Shown here in pieces: positions 23,358 to 31,746 of a stretch of DNA of 64,000 nucleotides. Under the pieces are notes generated by a model. The model did not search any database and had not been told where the DNA came from. It saw nothing but the letters and a program-made list of their open reading frames with translations. The stretch covers positions 1-64,000 of the IMG/VR virus record IMGVR_UViG_3300047483_000174; one strand, written 5' to 3'. The position numbers and the translations under genes are program-made. Position 1 is the first letter of the stretch. Every line of letters begins with the position of its first letter. This DNA is from a virus.

Positions 23358-23967
23358 TTTTATTTTCGTAGAGTGCTTTGATTTGCATACGCGCTGCTTG
23401 TGCTTCCGATTTAGCACGGTCAAATCTTGCTTCGGCTATATCCATCTTGGTTGTGTCGCCTCGTTTTTTTGCGGTATTGTATGAACGCTTATGAGAAATA
23501 GCATCATAATAATATGTTTCAAATACAGCATTTGATGAAATAATTTTTGTTATTTCGGCGGAATTGATTTTCTTTCCTTCGTTCAAGTAGTTTGCCAAAA
23601 GATAAGCAGTCTCGTATAGTCTTAGACCTTCAAACAATGTATCCTGTGAACGCATGTCTCTAATATCGTATAACTCTTTGTCATTTTTTTCAATACTAAA
23701 AACACCAACGGCAACTCCATTGTCAATTTTTGTTGACTCATTGATTGTGCTTACTACTTTTTTAGCAACATTTTGGCTTGCTCCATAAAAGTTTTTTAGT
23801 ATGCCTTCCATCGCTTTTACATCATCAGATGACACCCCTGGCTTCAAGTCAATTGGACTGCCAGACGAAACTGATGATGGTTGTGATTTCAAGCCTGATG
23901 TGTCACCATTCAACGCTTTTAGTATGTTTGTCATTGCATTTACATCTTGCCTACTTGGTGCTGTCAT
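23353..23967 (-). CDS. Hypothetical protein with internal duplication, 204 aa
   Basis: The first third contains a repeated unit, QDVNAMTNILKALNG (8-22) and DDVKAMEGILKNFYG (49-63), joined by a Ser/Pro linker. The rest is helical with paired basic segments near the C-terminus. It lies in the head-region gene block, and its stop overlaps the next late promoter. No family known. Virion or assembly role inferred from place. Confidence 0.6.
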   Translation of the reverse strand: MTAPSRQDVNAMTNILKALNGDTSGLKSQPSSVSSGSPIDLKPGVSSDDVKAMEGILKNFYGASQNVAKKVVSTINESTKIDNGVAVGVFSIEKNDKELYDIRDMRSQDTLFEGLRLYETAYLLANYLNEGKKINSAEITKIISSNAVFETYYYDAISHKRSYNTAKKRGDTTKMDIAEARFDRAKSEAQAARMQIKALYENKR

Positions 23968-23979
23968 ATTATCCTCCGA

Positions 23980-24174
23980 TTATACCATTTTGAAACCTCG
24001 TAAAGTTGGGTTCAGCACTCCCTTCTTTACAAGTCCTTCTGCAAGCACGACTTGACGATCTGACAATTGAGCCTCGCTCACATAGTCAGTCTCATTGAAA
24101 AATTCTTCAATCAAATCGTATTCTTCTTCGGAAATCATAACATACAGACCTCCTAAAACTTCGGTTAGACGCAT
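23980..24174 (-). CDS. Small protein with capsid-targeting-like leader, 64 aa
   Basis: Begins MRLTEVLGGLYVMISEEEYD, again the M-R/K-hydrophobic-x-E/D opening. Contains LIEEFFNETDYVSEAQLSDRQ. It abuts the upstream stop with no gap. Candidate packaged protein. Not otherwise recognised. Confidence 0.55.
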   Translation of the reverse strand: MRLTEVLGGLYVMISEEEYDLIEEFFNETDYVSEAQLSDRQVVLAEGLVKKGVLNPTLRGFKMV

Positions 24175-24735
24175 TTATGCCCCCTTGTTCAATCTATTTA
24201 GCAGTTGTCTGAACTGCGCTGCGGTTCTTGGGTCTTGAGCAAGTGCATCCACTGCTGCGGCTTGTGTAGCCAAAGACTTTCTCTGCACTGGGTTCAACGG
24301 TTTTGCATTTGATGCTGCGTCAATTGCACTCGCTGCTTGTTGTGCGGATGCTCCACCAAGATTTTTCTTTCCTAGCTTTTGCATTGCCATAACACGTTGT
24401 TGCTGTGATTGCATTGGAGTCTGTGTTGGTTCAACATCTGTTACGCCTTGACTGTCGCCCTGTCCAACAGGCTGTCCTTTTTGTGCTCTCATCTGTGCAG
24501 GAGAAACAGTGCCACCCATGTTGTATTCTAGGGTAACGCCAAGTATCTCTTTCAAAGTGTCAGCATCTTGATTTTTCAATGCTTTCATAACATCAATATA
24601 ATCAGTGAATTTCATGGTTTTCATTTTCTGTCTTACGTCTTCAATCTTCACACCAGAAAGTTGAGAAATTTCTTCGTAATTTCTCTCAATGCCTTCAGAC
24701 ATCATTGACATTTTAATTCTATTTCCCAATTCCAT
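24175..24735 (-). CDS. Gln/Ala-rich hypothetical protein, 186 aa
   Basis: An N-terminal helical domain (EEISQLSGVKIEDVRQKMKT) leads to a low-complexity Gln/Pro/Thr middle (TQTPMQSQQQ) and an Ala-rich C-terminal helical part (AQQAASAIDAASNA, TAAQFRQLLNRL). Located between two small head-region genes. A scaffold or core component is plausible; nothing specific is recognised. Confidence 0.6.
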   Translation of the reverse strand: MELGNRIKMSMMSEGIERNYEEISQLSGVKIEDVRQKMKTMKFTDYIDVMKALKNQDADTLKEILGVTLEYNMGGTVSPAQMRAQKGQPVGQGDSQGVTDVEPTQTPMQSQQQRVMAMQKLGKKNLGGASAQQAASAIDAASNAKPLNPVQRKSLATQAAAVDALAQDPRTAAQFRQLLNRLNKGA

Positions 24736-24743
24736 GTTTTATC

Positions 24744-25022
24744 TCACTTATTTAATGTCTTCAGCATACGGCTGGCAGGATTTAATTTTTTTGTAGCTTT
24801 TGATTTTTTAGCGATTCTCGCACCCATTTTTGCCTTTGTTCTGGCAAGAACGAAACGCTTCTTTATATCAACTGGCTTAAAACATGCCGATGGGTTAGAC
24901 ACAGTTTTTCCAGCCAATCTACCAGAACTACAACGATACTTACGAACAACCTGTTTGCCTTTGCGGGCATATACAAGTTTGGCTTCTTCCAATGTTTCTT
25001 CAAACAATTCTTCCAATATCAT
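24744..25022 (-). CDS. Basic conserved small protein, 92 aa
   Basis: Start ATG 25022 shares one base with the preceding stop (TAATG); the longer frame is rejected. The leader MILEELFEETLEEAK is acidic. After it the chain turns very basic (RKGKQVVRKYRCSSGRLAGK, then RTKAKMGARIAKKSKATKK). I recall near-identical layouts in other marine T4-like phages, without known function. The switch suggests a cleavable head leader plus a DNA-binding internal protein. Confidence 0.68.
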   Translation of the reverse strand: MILEELFEETLEEAKLVYARKGKQVVRKYRCSSGRLAGKTVSNPSACFKPVDIKKRFVLARTKAKMGARIAKKSKATKKLNPASRMLKTLNK

Positions 25023-25291
25023 TACAACACCTTGAATACTGTTGATAGTAACGCGATCAGCATCGTGCCGAAAAGAGTAGATGCAGTCCATACGATTATT
25101 TTTTTAATCTCACTGAACTCATCTTTTGTATCAGACGCAAGTTTTTCCACAGACTTCTCAATACGAGCAAGCCCTTGCTCTAAATTCTGATAACGCATAT
25201 GTGAGGCTGCTACATGAACCTCTAAATTTTTCATTTCTATTTCTGCTAACTTTGGATCAATCGGTTCCATATCAAACTCCCATCTTGGCAT
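25022..25291 (-). CDS. XhlA/holin-like membrane protein, 89 aa
   Basis: A coiled-coil region (LEQGLARIEKSVEKLASDTKDEFSEIKK) followed by a single C-terminal membrane span (WTASTLFGTMLIALLSTVF) is the layout of haemolysin XhlA-type proteins that cooperate with holins. Alternative start at the internal Met (25270). Late octamer 15 bases upstream of the first start. A lysis-related role is possible; a generic membrane-anchored coiled coil is the cautious reading. Confidence 0.6.
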   Translation of the reverse strand: MPRWEFDMEPIDPKLAEIEMKNLEVHVAASHMRYQNLEQGLARIEKSVEKLASDTKDEFSEIKKIIVWTASTLFGTMLIALLSTVFKVL

Positions 25292-25305
25292 GTCTGCCTA
25301 TACAG

Positions 25306-25313
25306 TATTTATC
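25306..25313 (-). promoter_or_regulatory. Late promoter octamer (GATAAATA)
   Basis: Minus-strand GATAAATA just upstream of the XhlA-like gene. Confidence 0.7.
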
Positions 25314-25346
25314 ATTTGATACTACCAATAATATTCCAATAAAAAG

Positions 25347-25368
25347 CCCAGAGGCCGAAACCTCTGGG
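25347..25368 (-). terminator. Rho-independent terminator
   Basis: CCCAGAGG/CCTCTGGG stem, then TTTTT on the minus strand. It ends the small structural-protein gene at 25433. Confidence 0.85.
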
Positions 25369-25432
25369 GTGCATTATTGACTTAGTTTACCATATTATTA
25401 GAGGGTTATTCAACAATAACGCGGGGACGCCA

Positions 25433-25828
25433 TTATAGAAGATCAGACATTAGAAATTCAATGTTTGACCCGACTTCAAGCAATACTCCATCAATCGTAA
25501 CGCCATCAAACAGTTCTGCAAGAATTGCAACATTGTCTCCGTTACGAGCAAAAACGTGTCCATGCTCAACGGCAAACTTGAAAATGTATCCATTTCCAGA
25601 TAGTGTTGGTGCATAATCATCCAACACTACTGAAATTGGATTGTTCATTAGAACTGGTTGTGCTACTAAGTTAATTAGATTTACTACATCGTCAAAGTTT
25701 TGCTGTGATTGATCAAGTATGTTTCCCGATGCAGTAATGTCAACTGCATCAGTGATATACAAAGTGTAAAAGTTTAAATTGCCAGTTAGGTGCTCACTTG
25801 CACTTGCGGCTCCATGTATTCTTGACAT
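25433..25828 (-). CDS. Small structural-type protein, 131 aa
   Basis: Own late promoter and own terminator, the arrangement of a highly expressed virion gene. The start MSRIHGAASASEHLTGNLNFYTL resembles the next gene's product (LTGNLNHFT), so the two are probably paralogues. Beta-rich with ending FMSDLL. A capsid decoration or tail surface role is plausible. Confidence 0.65.
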   Translation of the reverse strand: MSRIHGAASASEHLTGNLNFYTLYITDAVDITASGNILDQSQQNFDDVVNLINLVAQPVLMNNPISVVLDDYAPTLSGNGYIFKFAVEHGHVFARNGDNVAILAELFDGVTIDGVLLEVGSNIEFLMSDLL

Positions 25829-25849
25829 TTGCCATCTCCTTATATATCA

Positions 25850-25857
25850 TATTTATC
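25850..25857 (-). promoter_or_regulatory. Late promoter octamer (GATAAATA)
   Basis: Minus-strand GATAAATA 22 bases before ATG 25828. Confidence 0.75.
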
Positions 25858-25875
25858 TTATATAATCAATAAAAA

Positions 25876-25899
25876 AAGACCTAGCCGAAGCTAGGTCTT
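25876..25899 (-). terminator. Rho-independent terminator
   Basis: AAGACCTAGC-CGAA-GCTAGGTCTT, then T-run on the minus strand. It ends the 25923 gene. Confidence 0.88.
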
Positions 25900-25922
25900 C
25901 ATCTTGTAATACTAATGTGGTA

Positions 25923-26183
25923 TTAGTATGTGAAAGCTGCAACTGCGTAGTCGCCGCCTAGTGCTGCTGCTAGTGTGTCTGCATCCCATGCGCCGTTGTT
26001 TTCAACACCGATGCGAACTGATGTATCGCCTGCACCTAGTAGAACTACGGTTGCACGTGTACCAGTTGTTTCAACTAGGTGCTTTAGGTCAACATCTGCA
26101 CCATCATTGGTGACGGTGAAGTGGTTTAGGTTGCCTGTTAGAAACTGGCCTGGGTTAAATGCTTCATGAACTTTAGTTACCAT
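25923..26183 (-). CDS. Small structural-type protein, 86 aa
   Basis: Starts MVTKVHEAFNPGQFLTGNLNHFTV and continues with short beta stretches (TRATVVLLGAGDTSVRIGV) and a GGDYAVAAFTY end. Shares the LTGNLN core with the neighbouring 131-residue protein. Own late promoter and terminator imply strong late expression. Base composition is higher in G+C than its surroundings, consistent with codon optimisation of an abundant protein. Confidence 0.68.
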   Translation of the reverse strand: MVTKVHEAFNPGQFLTGNLNHFTVTNDGADVDLKHLVETTGTRATVVLLGAGDTSVRIGVENNGAWDADTLAAALGGDYAVAAFTY

Positions 26184-26229
26184 TTTATTTCTCCTGTAAA
26201 TCTATGAAGGATAATACCTTCTATACTTT

Positions 26230-26237
26230 TATTTATC
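26230..26237 (-). promoter_or_regulatory. Late promoter octamer (GATAAATA)
   Basis: Minus-strand GATAAATA 47 bases before ATG 26183. Confidence 0.72.
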
Positions 26238-26250
26238 TTTTTTGAACTGT

Positions 26251-27015
26251 TTATTTGCTTTTTGAAGGGAATCTGCTTGGGATTTCTGAGCCAGCCGAAT
26301 CCAATCCCGTCTTTCCTAAATGCTGGCCCAGTTTTTTAGCGCCGTATACCATTGCAACTCCCTTTGCAATAGTCGCAATAGGACTATCCCATACACTCTT
26401 TTTAGTATCTCTACTGTCGTCCACTTTGTATCCTTTGTGGTTCTGAAACGCCAACAATGGCGAATATGCATCACTACGAATTGCTCTTAACTTAATATAC
26501 TGCGTAAGTCTAGTTACCACCAATGCACGTTGTGATTTGCTAATATTATCCCAATCTGCAACCAATCTTCTCATTGAACGCAGCATACTGTCTTGAATAT
26601 TCAAATCACGCTGGAACTTCATTAGCATTGCATTTTCATATGTTGCATTACTGTTATTATTTGCAATATGAGCCAAATATCGTTTTACATCCAATGGCTT
26701 CAAGTTTATTCGCTTCATTGCGATCTGGTCTTTTTCATCACTATACGTCTGGTCAGTTCCAATCAGACGGTTCAGAGAAATATATAAATCCGTTGCACTT
26801 GGTCTAAATGTATTGAAGTTTGAAAACATAGTTGTTCGTTCTGCATACTCTTTCGCAAGAGGCGCAAAGTCATAATCCTTGTTCCACACATTCAAAATCA
26901 TAAAATACACAAATGCAAGTTCAGCGGCATCATCTACATTCAGGCTTTCAACTACCTGTTTTGTTCTGAATAGCTTGCTTTCGCATAAGGTGTTGACAAA
27001 CTGCAACTCATCCAT
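26251..27015 (-). CDS. Conserved hypothetical protein, 254 aa
   Basis: ATG 27015 (MDELQFVNTLCESK) is preferred: GGAGAG lies 8 bases upstream, while ATG 27030 has no site. Largely helical, with WNKDYDFAPLAKEYAERTTMF, KRINLKPLDVKRYLAH and a Gly/Ala-rich part (ATIAKGVAMVYGAKKLG) near the C-terminus that may touch membranes. Part of an operon from 28443. T4-like marine phages carry similar unnamed proteins as far as I recall. Confidence 0.65.
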   Translation of the reverse strand: MDELQFVNTLCESKLFRTKQVVESLNVDDAAELAFVYFMILNVWNKDYDFAPLAKEYAERTTMFSNFNTFRPSATDLYISLNRLIGTDQTYSDEKDQIAMKRINLKPLDVKRYLAHIANNNSNATYENAMLMKFQRDLNIQDSMLRSMRRLVADWDNISKSQRALVVTRLTQYIKLRAIRSDAYSPLLAFQNHKGYKVDDSRDTKKSVWDSPIATIAKGVAMVYGAKKLGQHLGKTGLDSAGSEIPSRFPSKSK

Positions 27016-27016
27016 A

Positions 27017-27958
27017 TTATCTCTCCGCATATTTTTCTATTTCGGACGGAACTCCTAGCTCTTTTGTCAAGTCTGCATTTGCAAAGTCAGTAAAGATTTT
27101 CGTAGCAGTTGCGCCATCATAGTTCTTCTTGACTGCGTTATACAACGTCTCAAAGCTGTCTAAGTCTTTTCCAGTTCCAAGGTTGAGAACGTCAGCAATC
27201 TCGTCAGTCTTTTTCCAAGGTCCACCGATAATTTCATTATTATTTTGTTTGGTATAGCCGCCGCCAGTCTTTTTTGGAACTGGTGTTCTTTTTACACGAA
27301 TGAGTCCGTCTCTTGGACTAAACATGAAACGTTGGCTTTCTAATGGTCTGCCATCGTCAGTGGTTTCTGATGAATTTTTCTGATTGGCAATTGCAGCAAT
27401 AGTCGCCAAGAATGTAGTTCTCATCACGCCTTTGTATCTTGAATCGTTCTCGTGTGGCGCATGATAAAACACCTTCATCCACTCTGGATCGCCAGGCATG
27501 AAATCAAGCTGAACATAACCAGTGCGTTCCTTGTCTGTTTGAATGGATGGGTCATACTTGCCAATTTTGAGTTTGGTCATGATGACACTACTCTGTGCAA
27601 TGTCCAGTATTTGAGGCAAGGACTTCAACTTTTCCATAAATGCAGGAATCTCTTCTCGTGAAAGGTTTAGCGCAACGTCAATATCCCCAGAAAATTGCTT
27701 CTTACCGACTGAACCCAATACATTGTTCATCAGGTCAATGCCAAGTGCCTTTTCAAGTGGACGCAATGTTGGTTCAATTTCGGAAATGTGAATCGCACCA
27801 ACACCTGGCATTGAACCACTTTCACTGATTACTTTGCCACTTGAATTGGCAACCTCACCAGTTCTGCTATGGAACTCTATATGCTTGTCCCAAGGTGGAC
27901 GTGGGCCACGTCTCTTACGGTCTCTACCTTTGTCTAATATGATTTCACTTATTTTCAT
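27017..27958 (-). CDS. Putative nucleotidyltransferase with capsid-targeting-like leader
   Basis: 313 residues. MKISEIILDKGRDRKRR is the familiar leader followed by a basic segment. The core GSVGKKQFSGDIDVAL matches the nucleotidyltransferase motif (G-S, then D-x-D), and GYVQLDFMPGD can give the third Asp. This is the MNT/pol-beta-like layout. A basic, Lys/Gly-rich C-terminal part follows. Its 3' end lies 2 bases from the next gene. It could transfer a nucleotide to a protein, RNA or drug-like target. The leader suggests delivery with the DNA. Confidence 0.65.
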   Translation of the reverse strand: MKISEIILDKGRDRKRRGPRPPWDKHIEFHSRTGEVANSSGKVISESGSMPGVGAIHISEIEPTLRPLEKALGIDLMNNVLGSVGKKQFSGDIDVALNLSREEIPAFMEKLKSLPQILDIAQSSVIMTKLKIGKYDPSIQTDKERTGYVQLDFMPGDPEWMKVFYHAPHENDSRYKGVMRTTFLATIAAIANQKNSSETTDDGRPLESQRFMFSPRDGLIRVKRTPVPKKTGGGYTKQNNNEIIGGPWKKTDEIADVLNLGTGKDLDSFETLYNAVKKNYDGATATKIFTDFANADLTKELGVPSEIEKYAER

Positions 27959-28179
27959 TTTGATTTCCCGAATGGATTTTCACCAGTAAGATATGGACGT
28001 GCAAACCACAACTTAAACCACTCATCTGTTCCCGGCTGGATGTTATGCTTTTTCATATACCGAGATTTTTCGGTTCCAGTATGAGAAATGTTCTCTTGCT
28101 GAACTGGGAAATTTGGATCATACACCTTGTATATGCCCGCCAGTCTTTTAAGTTCGTTGATTTGCTTTTCTATGCTCAT
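27955..28179 (-). CDS. Small hypothetical protein, 74 aa
   Basis: Overlaps both neighbours (4 bases and 1 base). Starts MSIEKQINELKRLAGIY, then PGTDEWFKLWFARPYLTG. The EWFKLWF(A)RPYLTGE stretch recalls small proteins in marine T4-like phages. Function unknown. Confidence 0.6.
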   Translation of the reverse strand: MSIEKQINELKRLAGIYKVYDPNFPVQQENISHTGTEKSRYMKKHNIQPGTDEWFKLWFARPYLTGENPFGKSK

Positions 28180-28424
28180 TACGACTTCTTCATTGTTTCA
28201 ATGCCTCTCTTGAACTTGCGAGGGTCTTGAGTGCGAATGCTGTTTACCAAACGTTTTGTCAAATCGCTTGCTGTATCCTCATCGTAATGAGAATTGATGT
28301 ATTCCATCAAATTTATAGCACTGGCAATAATATTCTCTGCCTTCTGTTCGACAATTCTATCCTTGTCTTTTGATACAGCAATACTACTGAGTTCTTCAAA
28401 CAAACTTTTACGAATTTTGGTCAT
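28179..28424 (-). CDS. Small hypothetical protein, 81 aa
   Basis: Helical and charged: MTKIRKSLFEELSSIAVSK, then NIIASAINLMEYINSHYDED and a basic end. First gene of an operon under the octamer at 28443. The first residues loosely fit the capsid-targeting-like leader (LFEE). Not recognised. Confidence 0.6.
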   Translation of the reverse strand: MTKIRKSLFEELSSIAVSKDKDRIVEQKAENIIASAINLMEYINSHYDEDTASDLTKRLVNSIRTQDPRKFKRGIETMKKS

Positions 28425-28442
28425 AGCATTTCTCCCGTAATG

Positions 28443-28450
28443 TATTTATC
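28443..28450 (-). promoter_or_regulatory. Late promoter octamer (GATAAATA)
   Basis: Minus-strand GATAAATA 19 bases before ATG 28424, overlapping the helicase stop. Confidence 0.75.
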
Positions 28451-29870
28451 ACACTTCATCAAATGCAGAACGGGTTTTTGTCTTTAGCATAGCACGTAGG
28501 CTTGCAGTGGCATTGTTTTTCCCGTTATCCATAACTGGGGTGTCTTCATCGTCAGATGCTTTTTTGTTGACTACTGTTTTCTTTCGAAGGGTATCTACCA
28601 TACTTGCAGTTGATGTGTCGGCAGTATCAAATGCTGTTCCAGTGGTATCATCAGAAATCTTCAAACTATCAATATCAAACACCAGATTGACCTTACTGCC
28701 AACCCCATTACTTGAACGTGTTTTTAACAACTGTAGCTGATATTGTCCGCGCTCTCTCATCGCATTGGAAGTAAAAATACCAATCACGTTGTCGGCGGTC
28801 TGAATCTTAGAAATACCACCAGCGATGTGTGAGTGGTCAAACTCAACTTCTTCAACAGCGGAACGGTTAAGCTGTGATGCCGTTACAACTACCATGTTTG
28901 TTTCCATAGAGAAGTTACGAAGTTCTTCGGTGACATACTTGTCTTTGATGAATAGATCACTTGCTGGAACTTTCTTAGTTGCTGGCATAAGAAGGTCAAG
29001 GTAGTCTACGCAAATACAGTCAACTTTGACGCCAGTTTGAATCTGAAGTTCTTTCAGGTATGAACGCAAGTCATTCACAGTTGAGCCTGATGGTAGGTAT
29101 TTTACTCGTAGCATACCAGATTTCTTTGCCTTCATCTTGACATGAAGTTCAACATCATCCAACTCTTTAAAAATCTTCTTTGTGCCACGGTCAGTTTCCA
29201 TTGCATACATACGCATACAGGATAGACCTTCACTCAATTCTAAGGTGAAGTAAACACAGTTTAGTCCCATCTCTGCCCAATTCAACGACATGTTTTGCAT
29301 GAATAGAGACTTACCAGCACCAGAACCACCAGCAAAAATAGTAATTTCGCCACGGTTGATGCCACCATACAACTTGTCATCTAACGATTTCCAGCCAGTA
29401 GTGATTTGTCCGTTTTTGCTTTTTAGTGCCTCAAGAATCCCTCTTGGATCAGCAAAGAAGTCTGTGCCTAATGAACGTGCAAGACCAATCTGAACTGCTT
29501 CTTTGATACGCAGTTCAACTTCGCCATACTTTCCAGCTTCCAACAAATCTGTGCTATCAATGATAGCCTTCTCAATAGCCTTATGACGACAGAAAATTTC
29601 AAACTCATCAACAAACCATTCGGAGTGTTGTGCAATATTGTCCAGTTTTTCTACTGTTTGCCCCGTCTCTGCTTTAATCATCTGAGGACTTGGCATTGAC
29701 GAATATTTTTCACTATATGAAATGATTTCGGATACAACTGGACGAATACTACGATCAAAATATTCAGGCTTGATGATGCCCCGAACCCGTGTGTATAGTT
29801 CAGGATCAGTCAACATAAACTGAACAAATAGTTTTTGTAAATCTGGGGTGTAATTTTTAATATCTGACAC
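28449..29870 (-). CDS. Replicative DNA helicase, DnaB/gp41 family
   Basis: About 473 residues from GTG 29870, chosen because AAGGAGAG lies 3-8 bases upstream; an ATG at 29897 has no such site. Walker A is IFAGGSGAGKSLFMQN after GGINRGE. Walker B is CICVDYLDLLMP. The DnaB-type VVVTASQLNRSA and DHSHIAGGISKIQTADNVIG follow. It unwinds the fork 5'-3' and works with the adjacent primase gene product. T4 gp41 is of similar length. The C-terminal tail is rich in Asp and Lys and may bind partners. Confidence 0.92.
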   Translation of the reverse strand: MSDIKNYTPDLQKLFVQFMLTDPELYTRVRGIIKPEYFDRSIRPVVSEIISYSEKYSSMPSPQMIKAETGQTVEKLDNIAQHSEWFVDEFEIFCRHKAIEKAIIDSTDLLEAGKYGEVELRIKEAVQIGLARSLGTDFFADPRGILEALKSKNGQITTGWKSLDDKLYGGINRGEITIFAGGSGAGKSLFMQNMSLNWAEMGLNCVYFTLELSEGLSCMRMYAMETDRGTKKIFKELDDVELHVKMKAKKSGMLRVKYLPSGSTVNDLRSYLKELQIQTGVKVDCICVDYLDLLMPATKKVPASDLFIKDKYVTEELRNFSMETNMVVVTASQLNRSAVEEVEFDHSHIAGGISKIQTADNVIGIFTSNAMRERGQYQLQLLKTRSSNGVGSKVNLVFDIDSLKISDDTTGTAFDTADTSTASMVDTLRKKTVVNKKASDDEDTPVMDNGKNNATASLRAMLKTKTRSAFDEV

Positions 29871-29893
29871 TATCTCTCCTTCGTGAATCAGAA

Positions 29894-30895
29894 TCACTTT
29901 ATTTTTAGTTTAACATTTATTTTGGTAGTGTTTGAAATTCTACCATCAATTATACTCTTTAGGGTATAAAACTTTCCGTATCTATTTACAGCATCAGCCG
30001 CATCTTTAATGTTTGGTTCCCATTCTGGAAAGGAAACGCTCCATCCATTCTCAATCGCTTGCTTTGCAAGTTTCTTCCCTGCATTGTCTCTATCTGGACA
30101 AACGATTATCTCGCCTTTATATTGGTTTAGATAGTCAATCTGTGCCTGTCCAGCTTCATTTGACAATACCCCGACACAATCTAAAGCGGCAGCATCAATT
30201 ACTCCCTCAACCACAATAAGAAACTTTGTAGGTTCCGCAATTTTATGAATATTATACAAATATCCATTAGGTGCTTGGGCAAGATATTTAGTTTCAGACC
30301 TTCCAGTGATGTCTCTTGCCGCATATCCGACAATTGTATTACCTTGAAAATACGGAAATATCACTCGCTTGCGAAACTTCATGTCATTGCACCAATAGGC
30401 ATCTACATGGTCATAAACACCTCTGTCTACAAGATACTTAGCAGCATATATGCTATTTTCAGGTGGTTCATCTGCCATCATAAGCCATTCACTTAATGGA
30501 AATGTGCCTTTTGGCAATTCTACTTCTGGAAAGGTAGGCAGTGAAATGGTATTATGAGTTGGCATGAAGAAACTGGGACCACTTGATAGCTCCTTTTCTC
30601 GGATGCTATCAAGTTGCAATCTCTTTATATCACTATCTGGTATTCCCAACAGCTTCATAAATCGCAAGAACTTCTTGTTGATGGTTCTTCCCTTACGATG
30701 TGAGGCAGTAAAACCACAGTTGAAACAATGATATGAAATCAAATCAGGTTCAAACCGAATACCACCTCTCATACGGGTGTCGGGTCGTGGTTCTCCATTA
30801 TCAACACAGCAAGGACAGTTGAATGACCTCCAACCGCCCGAACTGTTCCTGCTGTTACTTGGAATATATGATAATACTACTTCTTGAAGATTCAT
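29894..30895 (-). CDS. DNA primase, DnaG/gp61 type
   Basis: ATG 30895 (MNLQEVVLSYIPSN) is used; the upstream extension begins at TTG. The N-terminal zinc ribbon is NCPCC...HCFNCGF (about residues 25-60). The toprim core is FLIVVEGVIDAAALD, then ...NEAGQAQ and ICPDRDNAGKKLAKQA with the D-x-D. It makes RNA primers for the lagging strand and pairs with the DnaB-type helicase next door. About 333 residues, close to T4 gp61. Confidence 0.92.
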   Translation of the reverse strand: MNLQEVVLSYIPSNSRNSSGGWRSFNCPCCVDNGEPRPDTRMRGGIRFEPDLISYHCFNCGFTASHRKGRTINKKFLRFMKLLGIPDSDIKRLQLDSIREKELSSGPSFFMPTHNTISLPTFPEVELPKGTFPLSEWLMMADEPPENSIYAAKYLVDRGVYDHVDAYWCNDMKFRKRVIFPYFQGNTIVGYAARDITGRSETKYLAQAPNGYLYNIHKIAEPTKFLIVVEGVIDAAALDCVGVLSNEAGQAQIDYLNQYKGEIIVCPDRDNAGKKLAKQAIENGWSVSFPEWEPNIKDAADAVNRYGKFYTLKSIIDGRISNTTKINVKLKIK

Positions 30896-30932
30896 ACTCA
30901 CCAATATATATCATTGGAGCCGAAAAGTCAAG

Positions 30933-31733
30933 TTAGTTTCGAAGAAGAATCTTGGATATTGAGCCAGTGGTGTTTGTATACACAACTCTCAACCAGTTCA
31001 CGTTTGCCTGAACTACATACGCTTGAACACCAGTCTCGTTATTGATTGTGATGGAAGAATCATACAGCAAACGAGGTGTCAAGTCAAACCAATCAGAATC
31101 ACTTGAACTTGGTTGAACACTCAAATCACCCTGAATAGTCACGGTCCCTGTAAACCCTTCGTAGTATATGGCTATAGTATGAAGTGATTTTGACTTCACG
31201 GTATTTCCTGCACCATCAAAAACGGTTGATATGTGCTTGATGCCATCATAAAAGAAGATAGAAGTTTCTTGTGAATCTTCAAACTCTGGATACACATCGT
31301 CAATAACTTCAATAACACCCTTGGCATTGTCGTATGTGTCAGTGTATATGATTTGCTCAACCCCATCTTGAACGGTATACATCGCAAATGTATAAAATCC
31401 TTCTGGAAGCATTATAGTATCAGCGGTGGGAATCACAAGAGACGCCAACCCTTTTGTTGCATTTTCAACAGTTGGATACATGAAAAGGACATTTTCTCTG
31501 GACTGACGGTCATACATTTTGAATATCAAGGTTTTGTTTGTAAGGTCAACAGGCTTACGGTCTGTATCTCTTATACGAAATCTCAGAGTATTATCTATAC
31601 CCTTGTGTAGTTTGTGATGTCCATCATACATCGGCATGTTCCCCAAATATGCTGTGGCACTAGCTGTGTTGGTTGAATCCAGACACACCAGTTCTATTTC
31701 TCTGTTATATTGAAATACATTTACATTTATCAT
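30933..31733 (-). CDS. Virion protein with Ig-like N-terminal module
   Basis: 266 residues, beta-rich throughout. LRFRIRDTDRKPVDLTNKTLIFKMYD and VIPTADTIMLPEGFYTFAMYTV fit the fold at the N-terminus of baseplate upper or receptor-binding assembly proteins. The C-terminal part (TVTIQGDLSVQPSSSDSDWFDLTP, ...WLRVVYTNTTG) resembles a BNR/fibre-associated domain. A late octamer lies just 6 bases before the start codon, so the message would have almost no leader. Confidence 0.68.
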   Translation of the reverse strand: MINVNVFQYNREIELVCLDSTNTASATAYLGNMPMYDGHHKLHKGIDNTLRFRIRDTDRKPVDLTNKTLIFKMYDRQSRENVLFMYPTVENATKGLASLVIPTADTIMLPEGFYTFAMYTVQDGVEQIIYTDTYDNAKGVIEVIDDVYPEFEDSQETSIFFYDGIKHISTVFDGAGNTVKSKSLHTIAIYYEGFTGTVTIQGDLSVQPSSSDSDWFDLTPRLLYDSSITINNETGVQAYVVQANVNWLRVVYTNTTGSISKILLRN

Positions 31734-31738
31734 AGATA

Positions 31739-31746
31739 TATTTATG
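31739..31746 (-). promoter_or_regulatory. Late promoter octamer (CATAAATA) giving a near-leaderless message
   Basis: Minus-strand CATAAATA 6 bases from ATG 31733. A start site at the usual distance would fall at or inside the start codon. A downstream start codon is possible. Confidence 0.5.
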
